Assembly (NCBI GenBank): GCA_000433535.1
Contig: FR892671.1
Span: 68,968 to 115,286, forward strand
Source: Dorea sp. CAG:317
Lineage (GTDB): Bacteria; Bacillota; Clostridia; Lachnospirales; Lachnospiraceae
Direction: 5' to 3'
Length of the DNA stretch: 46,319 nucleotides
The notes below the pieces were generated by a model, which worked only from the letters and a program-made list of their open reading frames with translations, did not search any database and was not told where the DNA came from. The translations under genes and the position numbers were made by a program. Positions 16,334-24,744 of the stretch are shown here, in pieces (the stretch's first letter is position 1; each line of letters begins with the position of its first letter).

Positions 16334-17542
16334 ATGCGAAGCAGAGCAATTCATAGATGGAATAGCAAAACCGCTTTCACTCTTGCGAGTTTTTTTTGTC
16401 TCTTTTTATTTGGACTCTTTGACAGTCTGAAGGGTTCCACCCTTTCTACGCTGTTAAAAGATCTCAATCTCAATTATTCTCTTGGAGGAACTATCATTTT
16501 AGGCCAATACAGCGGATATTTTCTGTCTACTTTTATTACTGGAATCTTCATTGACCAGCTTGGACACCGCGCGACACTGATCCTTGCCGCTGCAAGCATG
16601 ATCATCGGAACAGCCGGCTATGCTTCCGTCTCTACTTTGCCCTTTTTATTTTTGTTTATCCTCTTTATCGGTTTCGGACTGGGAACTCTGGAATTGTGCG
16701 GAAGCAATATTATCACCACATATTATCCGGAAAAAAAGGGGCGTTATTTAAATATGCTGTCTGCCATGTCCGGAATCGGTGCCATTCTCTCTCCATTCCT
16801 CGCAGGCCGCCTGCTCCATGCAGGGCACTCCTGGAGATTTGTATATTATACAGGGCTGATATTGCTGATACCGATCGCACTTTACTTTATATCCTTACGG
16901 GTTCCCGGACGTCAGAATACCGACGAGGGTAACTCTCATTCAGGCCCCCCTGTCTCAGATTATCCGAAGGGTTCTATCCAATTCTTTCGAAAAGACTTTG
17001 TACTTATGTACCTCATTAATTTTATGTACATGGCAGCCGAAATGGGACTTACCACATGGCTGGTTGAGTTTTATATCACCGAACACAATTATGCTTCCAT
17101 AAAAAGCGCACAATTACTGTCCTTTTTCTATATTACGATGACATTCGGACGATTTGTCGGCAGCTTGTTTATTGACCGTATCGGCCGTTTCACCAGCACA
17201 GTATTTGCGTCTTTGGGTGTTTCCATTTGTATTTTTGCCGGTCTCATAAGTCCGGGGCCACTGTCTATGATCCTTGCCTGCTCCGGACTGTTTTATTCGA
17301 TCGTATTCCCTACCGTCACTGCAATGCTCTCCTCTCTCCCGTGCGGAAATGCCGGAAGAGTGCAGGGACTTTACTTTGCCTTTGGTGGTCTTGGGGGAAT
17401 GTTCGGACCCTGGTTCATGGGAATCATAAATACATATTTCGGACTGAAATTCGGCATTCTTCTTCCGGGATTATTATTTCTTTTCATTTTCATGTTCCTT
17501 CTTTTACTGAAAAGCCAAATAATTCCACGCAAGAATCAATAA
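16334..17542 (+). CDS. MFS sugar transporter (FucP/GGP-like)
   Basis: A 402-residue membrane protein with about twelve hydrophobic segments split by a hydrophilic loop near 195-215, the 6+6 layout of the major facilitator superfamily. GIFIDQLGHRATL between helices 2 and 3 and LFIDRIGRFTSTV in the second half are the expected loop motifs. The N-terminal FGLFDSLKGSTLSTLLKDL is reminiscent of FucP-type sugar:proton symporters. It is divergent from the aldolase-rhaB operon, and both promoters carry the same T-rich repeat, so it probably imports that pathway's sugar (rhamnose, fucose or a related deoxy sugar). GGAGG precedes the ATG. Confidence 0.8.
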   Translation: MRSRAIHRWNSKTAFTLASFFCLFLFGLFDSLKGSTLSTLLKDLNLNYSLGGTIILGQYSGYFLSTFITGIFIDQLGHRATLILAAASMIIGTAGYASVSTLPFLFLFILFIGFGLGTLELCGSNIITTYYPEKKGRYLNMLSAMSGIGAILSPFLAGRLLHAGHSWRFVYYTGLILLIPIALYFISLRVPGRQNTDEGNSHSGPPVSDYPKGSIQFFRKDFVLMYLINFMYMAAEMGLTTWLVEFYITEHNYASIKSAQLLSFFYITMTFGRFVGSLFIDRIGRFTSTVFASLGVSICIFAGLISPGPLSMILACSGLFYSIVFPTVTAMLSSLPCGNAGRVQGLYFAFGGLGGMFGPWFMGIINTYFGLKFGILLPGLLFLFIFMFLLLLKSQIIPRKNQ

Positions 17543-17574
17543 TACTCATTCCAAAGCAGATATCTTTATTCAAA

Positions 17575-17620
17575 AAACAGGGACAGATACAACTCATACG
17601 AGTGCTCCCTGTCCCTGTTT
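17575..17620. repeat. Long inverted repeat after the MFS gene
   Basis: Perfect 12-base arms AAACAGGGACAG / CTGTCCCTGTTT enclosing a 22-base centre that contains its own ACTC-ATAC-GAGT hairpin, giving a cruciform. It lies between the convergent MFS and FGGY genes and is followed directly by another hairpin. Confidence 0.6.
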
Positions 17621-17622
17621 CA

Positions 17623-17644
17623 AGCTGTCGATCACTCGACAGCT
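17623..17644 (+). terminator. Terminator between convergent MFS and FGGY kinase genes
   Basis: Perfect 9-base arms AGCTGTCGA / TCGACAGCT with a 4-base loop, followed on the plus strand by CTTTTC. The T-tract is short, so termination may rely on the combined structure with 17575-17620. Confidence 0.6.
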
Positions 17645-17664
17645 CTTTTCATTTCCATCTATGA

Positions 17665-19197
17665 CTAACGAATTTTCGTCAGCTGTTTCATATCATCTTT
17701 TAAGTGCTGATAAATGCTCTTGTAGAGCTTGAAGTATTCATTATACTTCTCATGTGCTTCTTTGTTCGGCATAATCTTGTCATCCAGAACCTGCCATTTC
17801 TTTACTTCCTCATAAGTAAGAAGACCTGTACCGATTCCTGCCAGCATAACATCTCCCATGTTAGCTTCCACATCATAAATCGGGCATACAACCGGGTAAC
17901 CCGTTACATCTGCGAAAATCTGACGCCATACTTTTGACTTGGTAACGCCTCCTGCAATCAAAATGTGATCTCCGAGATCGCTTCCCGTTGCCTCCATCGC
18001 ATCACGCAGGCAGTAGGCAACTGCTTCTAAAAATGCACGATAAATATGACCTTTTGTATGCGCTAATGATAATCCTACAATCGTTCCTTTTGCATCAGAA
18101 TCCCAAATCGGACTTCTCTCTCCCATAAAGTAAGGAAGTACTACCAGTCCTTCACTTCCTGCCGGAATCTGTTCTGCCTGTCCATTCAAAACATCATAGA
18201 GATTCGGTCCGCCATTCTTCTGGTTTTCAATTTCCCACTGACACAATGTATTTCTGAACCATTTTACAATCGCACCGGCAGTATTGCCTCCGGCGAAATA
18301 GTATGAAAGATTTTTTGCATCATATAAATATGGCCATACAATCAGACCTTTTCCTTCTACCGGCTTGTCAGAGATCAACGCACCACACATAGATGTTCCG
18401 ATAGCAGCTGCATATACACCCGATTCAAATACACCAAGACCGATATTCGCTGCGCCACAGTCGATACCACTTGCAATAACCGGAAGTCCTTCCCACAGGC
18501 CAAGATCTTCTGCTGCTTCTTTCGTCATGCCGCCAACAATATCTGTAGACTCTACAATTCTCTGAGGCATCATAGACATTGGGATTCCCATCGCATCCAT
18601 CAATTCTTCTGACCATGTCCGCTGATTCATATCGAAAATTCCGCCAATATTTCCGGCTGAAGAATAATCAATTGCAATTTCTCCTGTCAAATGATAAATC
18701 ACATAGTCATTTGGAGGAAGAAACAGTTTTGTTTTTGCCCAATTCTCAGGTTCATGGTTCTTCATCCACAAAATCTTCGTGTATCCGTAGTATGGATCTG
18801 CACCATTATGTGTAATCTCTAACAGCTTTTCTTCTCCAATATGATCCAGTACCCACTTCGTCTCTTCATCCGCTCTTCTGTCCATCCAGATCATACAAGG
18901 ACGAATTGGTTTCATATTTTCATCTAACGGAATTCCTGAACCTCCATACAATCCACTGATTGCAATTCCTTTAATCTCATCCGCTTTTACTCCAGCCTCT
19001 GCTGCTTTCGCAACTGTATTACGGATAGAATCTTTGGTTGCCTCATACCACACATCCGGCCACTGCTCTGCCCACAACGGCTTTGGAGTCAAAACGTCAT
19101 ACTCCTGCAGATCTTGTGCGATTAATTTTCCTGTCGTATCCATCAGAATGGTCTTTGTTCCTGATGTTCCGATATCCGTACCCAATAAATAGTTCAT
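17665..19197 (-). CDS. FGGY carbohydrate kinase (xylulokinase/gluconokinase-like)
   Basis: A 510-residue FGGY kinase: LLGTDIGTSGTKT at the N-terminus, GIAISGLYGGSGIPLD and WMDRRAD in the sugar site, AIGTSMCGAL, YFMGERSPIWD, and IAGGVTKSKVWRQIFADVTG as the FGGY signature. It stands alone behind its own TTGACA-17-TATTAT promoter. That promoter carries the same 26-bp operator, in the same place, as the promoter of the dehydrogenase/ABC operon. It is therefore predicted to phosphorylate the ketose produced by that short-chain dehydrogenase from the imported polyol. The xylulokinase label is structural only; the substrate is unproven. AAAAGGAGG precedes the ATG. Confidence 0.8.
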   Translation of the reverse strand: MNYLLGTDIGTSGTKTILMDTTGKLIAQDLQEYDVLTPKPLWAEQWPDVWYEATKDSIRNTVAKAAEAGVKADEIKGIAISGLYGGSGIPLDENMKPIRPCMIWMDRRADEETKWVLDHIGEEKLLEITHNGADPYYGYTKILWMKNHEPENWAKTKLFLPPNDYVIYHLTGEIAIDYSSAGNIGGIFDMNQRTWSEELMDAMGIPMSMMPQRIVESTDIVGGMTKEAAEDLGLWEGLPVIASGIDCGAANIGLGVFESGVYAAAIGTSMCGALISDKPVEGKGLIVWPYLYDAKNLSYYFAGGNTAGAIVKWFRNTLCQWEIENQKNGGPNLYDVLNGQAEQIPAGSEGLVVLPYFMGERSPIWDSDAKGTIVGLSLAHTKGHIYRAFLEAVAYCLRDAMEATGSDLGDHILIAGGVTKSKVWRQIFADVTGYPVVCPIYDVEANMGDVMLAGIGTGLLTYEEVKKWQVLDDKIMPNKEAHEKYNEYFKLYKSIYQHLKDDMKQLTKIR

Positions 19198-19218
19198 TTT
19201 ATTCCTCCTTTTCTCTTA

Positions 19219-19276
19219 TATAAAGCTGTTTTATAAAAGTTATTTATATAATAAACCGTAGATAATCTTTTGTCAA
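19219..19276 (-). promoter_or_regulatory. Promoter and ROK-type operator of the FGGY kinase gene
   Basis: On the minus strand TTGACA (19271-19276), 17 bases, TATTAT (19248-19253). Three bases beyond the -10 is a 26-bp element (19219-19244, containing TGTTTTATAAAAGTTATT on the plus strand) matching 22 of 26 bases of the element at 25589-25614. An imperfect dyad, GATAATCTTT / AAAGAATTATC, also surrounds the -35 (19261-19303). Confidence 0.7.
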
Positions 19277-19349
19277 TTTGCATATTCAAAGAATTATCTG
19301 CGATCTTTTTAGTTATATTGCACAATGTCTCTTCCGCAAAATAATCATA

Positions 19350-20486
19350 TTAAACATTCTCCAAGAAGTGATCCACAAAAAAGATGGCTGCTCCCGCCGC
19401 TGTTGCCTCCACTTTATAGCGACATGCACGAAGATAGTTTTCTGCTTTATCTCCAAATGGATTCCTATCGTCCACCCTTCGGTTCAACTCTTCCATGTAA
19501 TCACCGATATATGCTCCTACATATCCGCCTAAGATCACGGTTCCATCAAATAGAATTCGGATATTATGTATCGACAAAGACAGATCATCCAGATATTTCT
19601 CCCAAAGCTCTGCTGCCCCTTTATCTCCGTTTTCAAGAAGCCGGAAAAATTCTTCCAAATTTCCATTTGTATAACAGTCCAGATTACTTGCACGGCACAA
19701 CGTGTCAAAGCATCCTCTTTTCCCACAATAACACAATTCTCCGCCCTCCGGCACAACCGTCATATGTCCGATCTCACCGCCCTTGAGACTGTCTCCCTCA
19801 TAAATGGCATTGTCAATGATCATCGCGCCGCCAATACTATTGCTCAAGCTAATATAAAATGCATTCTTCACCTGACCGTCTATCCATGTTTCCATATAGC
19901 CCGCAGCATAGGAATCATGTACGATTCTGGTTGGATATGGAATATATTTTGCAATCTGCGACCTTGTTTTTCCTGTAAAACCAAGCGTCAGCCCATAAGT
20001 TACCGATTCACCGTCATTGGAAATCAAGCCCGGAACCGCTATTCCTACACCCAGAAGCTGATCGTCAGAAATTGCCGCCTTCTGTTTAATCTCCTCTACC
20101 GATCTTCCTATCTTTTGCAAATAAGCATCGTCATCTAAATCAAATGCCACGCTTTCTCTCAAATGACAAACTACTTCTCCAGACAGATTTAACGCCACTA
20201 CACCCATATGATTTGCAGACAAATACACACCGATCGCCATCCTCGCATCGGCAACATACGTATATGCCATCGCATTACGCCCACCTGTATTCCGAATTTT
20301 CTTTGATGTATCAATCAAGCCAAGATTTCTTAAATACTCCAAATTCTGGGTAACTGTCGGGAGACTAAGCTGTAATCCCACTACCACATCCTGTTTGGAC
20401 ACTTGATAGTTCTCACGGATAAATTGATAAATCCGCTGTCTGTTTTGAATTTTAATTTCATTGGCACTTAATTTTTCTCTTTCCAT
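19350..20486 (-). CDS. ROK-family transcriptional regulator (1)
   Basis: A 378-residue ROK repressor. The N-terminal winged helix at about 10-65 (RQRIYQFIRENYQVSKQDVVVGLQLSLPTVTQNLEYL) is followed by the sugar-kinase-like ROK domain with its zinc motif CYCGKRGC. The kinase-fold glycine region GVGIAVPG is present. The layout is that of NagC/XylR-type regulators that bind sugars rather than phosphorylate them. It is the last gene of the dehydrogenase/ABC/AllA-like group, 27 bases after the AllA-like gene, and precedes the FGGY kinase promoter. With the second ROK protein at 25724 it is a candidate binder of the shared 26-bp operator. Confidence 0.85.
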   Translation of the reverse strand: MEREKLSANEIKIQNRQRIYQFIRENYQVSKQDVVVGLQLSLPTVTQNLEYLRNLGLIDTSKKIRNTGGRNAMAYTYVADARMAIGVYLSANHMGVVALNLSGEVVCHLRESVAFDLDDDAYLQKIGRSVEEIKQKAAISDDQLLGVGIAVPGLISNDGESVTYGLTLGFTGKTRSQIAKYIPYPTRIVHDSYAAGYMETWIDGQVKNAFYISLSNSIGGAMIIDNAIYEGDSLKGGEIGHMTVVPEGGELCYCGKRGCFDTLCRASNLDCYTNGNLEEFFRLLENGDKGAAELWEKYLDDLSLSIHNIRILFDGTVILGGYVGAYIGDYMEELNRRVDDRNPFGDKAENYLRACRYKVEATAAGAAIFFVDHFLENV

Positions 20487-20513
20487 ACGCTCTCTTTTCC
20501 TCCGGAGAGTTTC

Positions 20514-21005
20514 TTACCTCTCTATTTCAAACTGCTCCGCATCACTTAGTTGTACCACTGTACAATCATTGGCGTACGTACACTCCGGAAGAATGATTAT
20601 GGCATGAAGTATTTCCTCATTTACCGGAAGTGGCGCCAAATGCCAGATTGCTGTATTAATCTTCACTAATGTACCTTGCGGAACAACAAATGCTTTCGTA
20701 AATTCTGTTACCGTCTGCCCGCCCGATGCAGGTCCTACATGTATTATCATATCATCATTCAGCGGCAGTATCAACTCAGATGTTGTCGTGTGATATTCCA
20801 CTGCCTTTATAATCATACGATCTTCTTTCCTGACTTCAATCGGGGAATATCCTACTCGAGTAACCGATGATTCACTGAGCCGGTCCGGATAAAATTTATG
20901 AATTTCCCCTTCTAATGCGTATCCATCTGGATGAAGCATATCATAATATTCTCCAAATGGCGCGAATGCTTCTCTACTCAGCGGTAATGCCTGGATTTTC
21001 TTCAT
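20514..21005 (-). CDS. Ureidoglycolate lyase (AllA)-like cupin protein
   Basis: A 163-residue cupin-like protein. AFAPFGEYYDM near the N-terminus, and VPQGTLVKINTAIWHLAPLPV in the centre recalling the AllA metal-site region, suggest the ureidoglycolate lyase/hydrolase fold, but only moderately. There are no other allantoin genes in the window. It sits between a sugar ABC permease and a ROK repressor, so a role on a sugar acid, keto-sugar or other small carbonyl compound is more likely than purine breakdown. The start at 21005 is chosen for AAGGAGG upstream; an ATG nine codons earlier has none. Confidence 0.6.
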   Translation of the reverse strand: MKKIQALPLSREAFAPFGEYYDMLHPDGYALEGEIHKFYPDRLSESSVTRVGYSPIEVRKEDRMIIKAVEYHTTTSELILPLNDDMIIHVGPASGGQTVTEFTKAFVVPQGTLVKINTAIWHLAPLPVNEEILHAIIILPECTYANDCTVVQLSDAEQFEIER

Positions 21006-21050
21006 TGCACTTTCCTCCTTGACACACACAATTTCTCTTTAGTATGTACA

Positions 21051-21084
21051 AAATCCCAGCAAATAGGAATATCTGCTGGGATTT
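21051..21084 (-). terminator. Terminator or attenuator after the ABC permease
   Basis: Perfect 11-base arms AAATCCCAGCA / TGCTGGGATTT. On the minus strand it is followed by TTTTG, so termination may be partial, allowing some read-through into the AllA-like and ROK genes. Confidence 0.65.
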
Positions 21085-21111
21085 GTTATCATAATTCTTA
21101 TACTTAAATTC

Positions 21112-22068
21112 TTAAGCTTTATCTCTTTTTCTCTTCTGGAAGCAATCGAAGCCAACAGCCAGAGCCAGTACGATACCCATAACGATCTTCTGTGCATAGG
21201 AGTTAACATCCATAAGCACCATACCATTTTTCAGAGCACCGATAATAAATGTACCTGCTACAACACCTGACATCTTACCATAACCACCTGTGATAGATAC
21301 TCCACCGAGAACTACACAAGTAATAACTTCAAACTCAAATCCATCAGCACCTGCAGATGTATTACCAGAGTTTGTACGGGACAGCATTACGATACCAGCA
21401 AGTCCTGCAAAGAATCCGGATATTGCAAATACCAGGTACTTGATTTTGTTAACAAGGATACCGGAAAGTCTTGCAGCTTCCACGTTACCACCTACAGCAT
21501 AGAAATAACGTCCGAAATAAGTTTTGTTAAGAATGAATGATCCAATTGCAAAACATACAGCCATAATGATTACAGGGATCGGAATAACACCGACATAACC
21601 CTGACCAATCATAGCAAAGCCTTTAGAGAATCCACTGATCGGCATACCACCACACATAATAAGCGCAATTCCCATAAATGCAGTCTGTGTCGCATATGTT
21701 GCGATGATTGCCGGGATACCTACAGTAGCTACCATGAAACCATTTAACACACCGATCAAAGTAGAAGCAACCAGTGAGATAAGAACAGCGATTACAGGGT
21801 TCATACCCATATTAACCATCATGTGTGCACATAAAATATTTACAAAAGAAATTACAGTACCAGTAGACAGGTCAATGTCACCAAGTAAGATAACAAATGT
21901 CATACCGATAGATGCGATACCATACATAGAAACCTGACGTAACAATGTAAGGATATTGTTTGGATTGATAAATCTCTCGTTTGCGATCGTAAATGCAATT
22001 ACCAGTATTACAAGTACAAGCCAGATCGCTTTGTCTTTTAATTGATTTGTAATTTTGTTCTCTTTCAT
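21112..22068 (-). CDS. Sugar ABC transporter permease (RbsC type)
   Basis: A 318-residue integral membrane permease with eight to ten hydrophobic segments. It carries the family's GIDLS-like signature (VILLGDIDLSTGTVISF), AVGGNVEAARLSGI in the EAA-like cytoplasmic loop, and VLGGVSITGGYGKMSG near the C-terminus, all typical of ribose/xylose/galactose-class (CUT2) permeases. It directly follows the ATPase gene (2-base gap), and a strong hairpin after it ends the core transporter. Substrate as for the binding protein: a monosaccharide or polyol, not resolved. Confidence 0.92.
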   Translation of the reverse strand: MKENKITNQLKDKAIWLVLVILVIAFTIANERFINPNNILTLLRQVSMYGIASIGMTFVILLGDIDLSTGTVISFVNILCAHMMVNMGMNPVIAVLISLVASTLIGVLNGFMVATVGIPAIIATYATQTAFMGIALIMCGGMPISGFSKGFAMIGQGYVGVIPIPVIIMAVCFAIGSFILNKTYFGRYFYAVGGNVEAARLSGILVNKIKYLVFAISGFFAGLAGIVMLSRTNSGNTSAGADGFEFEVITCVVLGGVSITGGYGKMSGVVAGTFIIGALKNGMVLMDVNSYAQKIVMGIVLALAVGFDCFQKRKRDKA

Positions 22069-22070
22069 TA

Positions 22071-23579
22071 TTAGCCCTCCTCAACACTGGCCGCGGATGC
22101 ATGCGCCATAATCGTTTCCTGACTAAACTCATCCTTGTTGAGTTCGCCGGTCATATTTCCTTCAGACAGTACAATAATTCTATCAGACATACCCATCAAT
22201 TCTTCCATTTCAGAAGAAATCATCAGGATTGCCTTGCCCTGGTTCTCAACCAGGTCATTCATTAATTTATAGATCTCATATTTGGCGCCCACATCAATAC
22301 CACGTGTAGGTTCGTCAAAGATAATCACTTCCGAATCCGCTGCAAGCCATCTTCCAAGGATTACTTTCTGCTGGTTACCACCACTTAGATTCTTAACAAG
22401 CTGGTTCAGTGATGGAGTTTTAATTGCCATATTCTTTTCGTATTTCTCAGCAATACTCCACTCTTTCTTCTTATTGATCACACTGAGTGTTGAATTCTTT
22501 TTATAAATCGGCATATTGATATTATTTTTAATAGATATGCCAAGCATTGCTCCATGACGTTTCCGGTCTTCCGGAACAAGCGCAATTCCAAGATCAATTG
22601 CTTCTCTAGGACTCTTCGGATTTACTTCTTTTCCTTTAAAGAACATCTGTCCGGATTCCTTATGTACTGCTCCAAAGATCATCTCTGCAAGCTCTGTACG
22701 TCCTGCTCCTACCAGTCCGCCAAGACCAAGGATCTCTCCTCTGTGAAGCTTTAAACTAATATTCTTATCGCCATTGCCTGTCAGATTTTTCAGTTCCAGG
22801 ACAACGTCGTTTTTGTCAATACAGTCTTTTCTCGGTGGATAACTTTCTGTCAATTCACGTCCAACCATCAGCTGAATCAACTCCTGCACATGGCTGTCCT
22901 TTGTAATCAACGTCTTGACATATTCACCATCTCGCAGAACAAGAATTCGATCTGACAAACGATAGATCTCTTCCAGTCTGTGAGAGATATATATAATAGA
23001 TACTCCCTGTTTTCTAAGGAGTTCTACCACTTCAAACATACTTTCTACTTCTGCGCTTGTTAAAGGTGCAGAAGGTTCGTCCATGATCAGGATTTTTGCA
23101 TCCTGCTGGATCGCTTTTGCAATCTCAACCATCTGTTGGTATCCAACAGTCAGGTCTTTCATAAGAGATTTTGGATTGATTTTAATATGTAAACGTTCGA
23201 AGGCTTTTGCCGCCTCTTCTTCCATTGCTTTCTTATCTACAACAATTCCTTTTCTAATTGGTCTACCCAAAAACAAGTTCTCTGCAGCAGATAATTCCTT
23301 TACATTGTTGAATTCCTGATAAATAATTGCGATTCCATTCTCCGCCGCAAGCTGAGGCGTCATACTCTTAAATGTTTTCCCATTGACTATGATGTCGCCA
23401 GAAGTAGGTATAACTGCTCCTGAACAGCATTTGATCAATGTTGATTTTCCGGCACCATTCTCTCCGATAAGAGCGAGAATCTCACCTTTTTTCAATTCCA
23501 GAGTAACATCTGACAGCGCAACAACACCCGGGTATTCTTTTCTTATATGCTGTAATTGTAATACATATTCTTCGCTCAT
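22071..23579 (-). CDS. Sugar ABC transporter ATPase (RbsA/MglA type)
   Basis: A 502-residue fused double ATPase as in CUT2 sugar importers. The N-terminal domain has Walker A GENGAGKST, signature LTVGYQQMVEIAKAI and Walker B ILIMDEPSAPL. The C-terminal domain has GLVGAGRTE at the Walker A position, LSGGNQQKVILGRWLA and VIIFDEPTRGID. As usual in RbsA/MglA the second Walker A is degenerate, so ATP hydrolysis is expected mainly in the first half. Preceded by the binding-protein gene and followed immediately by the permease. Confidence 0.93.
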   Translation of the reverse strand: MSEEYVLQLQHIRKEYPGVVALSDVTLELKKGEILALIGENGAGKSTLIKCCSGAVIPTSGDIIVNGKTFKSMTPQLAAENGIAIIYQEFNNVKELSAAENLFLGRPIRKGIVVDKKAMEEEAAKAFERLHIKINPKSLMKDLTVGYQQMVEIAKAIQQDAKILIMDEPSAPLTSAEVESMFEVVELLRKQGVSIIYISHRLEEIYRLSDRILVLRDGEYVKTLITKDSHVQELIQLMVGRELTESYPPRKDCIDKNDVVLELKNLTGNGDKNISLKLHRGEILGLGGLVGAGRTELAEMIFGAVHKESGQMFFKGKEVNPKSPREAIDLGIALVPEDRKRHGAMLGISIKNNINMPIYKKNSTLSVINKKKEWSIAEKYEKNMAIKTPSLNQLVKNLSGGNQQKVILGRWLAADSEVIIFDEPTRGIDVGAKYEIYKLMNDLVENQGKAILMISSEMEELMGMSDRIIVLSEGNMTGELNKDEFSQETIMAHASAASVEEG

Positions 23580-23605
23580 ATTCGTCCCCCGTGATTATAT
23601 TATTT

Positions 23606-23627
23606 GGAGGCGGTTCATGCCGCCTCC
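23606..23627 (-). promoter_or_regulatory. mRNA hairpin between binding-protein and ATPase genes
   Basis: GGAGGCGG / CCGCCTCC with a 6-base loop, not followed by a T-run. Such hairpins after an ABC binding-protein gene commonly protect its mRNA end, giving more binding protein than membrane components. Confidence 0.55.
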
Positions 23628-23662
23628 ATCTCATCTGTGCTATTTCCTAGTTTAAAACTGAA

Positions 23663-24676
23663 TTACATTCCCTTCTGAATCTCAGCGATATTGTCAGCGT
23701 TGATTTCCATTGTAGGTCTGTATACGTTCTTATCTGCAGAGAAGTCTTCTCCGTCTAAAATTCTCTTGAACATTTCGAAACAAGCCTGTGCTGTATCTGT
23801 GTTAGATCCTTCGAATCCAACGATAGCTCTTACTGCTTCATCGCCAGCTTCCAGAGAGTCTAACTGCTCAGAAGTAACGTCTGTTGTGATAACTCCACAA
23901 TCCTCAGGAATCTTGCCAGCTCCGCCGTATTTAGCAAGAAGAGCTGTGTTAGAACCGATCATAGCTCCTGCACCAACACCTACCCATACTTTACAATCTG
24001 GGTTAGCCTGAAGTACAGATTCAGCTTTAGACTGAACTTCGTTATTAACAACACCGTCAATTGTAGCTACGATTTCGTAGTTGTCTTTACAGTTCTCTTT
24101 AAGACCAGCTTCGATACCATTCTGTCTCTCTAACAGAACCTGTGTATCTGGTTTACCCATTACACATACCTGAGCTTTGTTGTCAGCTGTGTAGTGTTCG
24201 TTAATGAAAGCTGCTGCTGTTTTACCGATTTCTTTTCCAAGTTCTGTATTGTCAAGAACCCAGTTAGCTGTTGTGTTTTCCATCGGGTTATCCCAGCACA
24301 TTACTTTGATACCTTCATCTAATGCACGTCCGCAAACCTCTTCTACTGCGTCAGCATCATTAGGATGAACCATGATAAGATCACATCCGGATGTGATAAA
24401 GTTCTCAATCTGCTCGATCTGTTTTGCAGAGTTCTCTTCACAACCAACGATTGTTGCGTCATATCCTTCGTCTTTCAGAATCTGTTCCAGCTTACTCATA
24501 ACACCAGCCCAGTAAGCGTTCTCATAGTTCTGAATTGTGATACCAATCTTTTTACCACCTTTTCCATCATCTTTCTTGTCATCTCCACCAGATGTAGGTG
24601 ATTTTGTGGTACATCCGATCATCATGGATGCTACCATAGCCACGCACAGAATGGCTGCTAAAACTTTTTTCTTCAT
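23663..24676 (-). CDS. Sugar ABC transporter substrate-binding lipoprotein (RbsB type)
   Basis: A 337-residue exported lipoprotein: signal peptide MKKKVLAAILCVAMVASMMIGC with the lipidated cysteine at 22, an acidic/glycine linker, then a periplasmic-binding fold (KIGITIQNYENAYWAGVMSKLEQ, LIMVHPNDADAVEEVC, VMCWDNPM, GVITTDVTSEQLDSLEAG). It captures a sugar or polyol outside the cell for the ATPase and permease encoded just downstream. Unusually for this class, ligand positions show cysteine- and asparagine-containing loops (VMCWDN), but I cannot assign a ligand. Second gene after the short-chain dehydrogenase, with AAGGAGG before the ATG. Confidence 0.92.
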   Translation of the reverse strand: MKKKVLAAILCVAMVASMMIGCTTKSPTSGGDDKKDDGKGGKKIGITIQNYENAYWAGVMSKLEQILKDEGYDATIVGCEENSAKQIEQIENFITSGCDLIMVHPNDADAVEEVCGRALDEGIKVMCWDNPMENTTANWVLDNTELGKEIGKTAAAFINEHYTADNKAQVCVMGKPDTQVLLERQNGIEAGLKENCKDNYEIVATIDGVVNNEVQSKAESVLQANPDCKVWVGVGAGAMIGSNTALLAKYGGAGKIPEDCGVITTDVTSEQLDSLEAGDEAVRAIVGFEGSNTDTAQACFEMFKRILDGEDFSADKNVYRPTMEINADNIAEIQKGM

Positions 24677-24744
24677 AATCTTTCCTCCTTATGAATTTGA
24701 TTATTTTATAGCTTTCGCTTTAGCTATCTTCATTACATGGTTTC

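Noticed and set aside
17575..17620. Inverted repeat considered as a CRISPR repeat or insertion-sequence end
   Set aside because: Single copy in the window, no spaced repeats, no transposase gene; best kept as a structural repeat.
20514..21005. Allantoin degradation locus suggested by the AllA-like gene
   Set aside because: No allantoinase, allantoate or ureidoglycolate partners occur anywhere in the window; the context is sugar transport.
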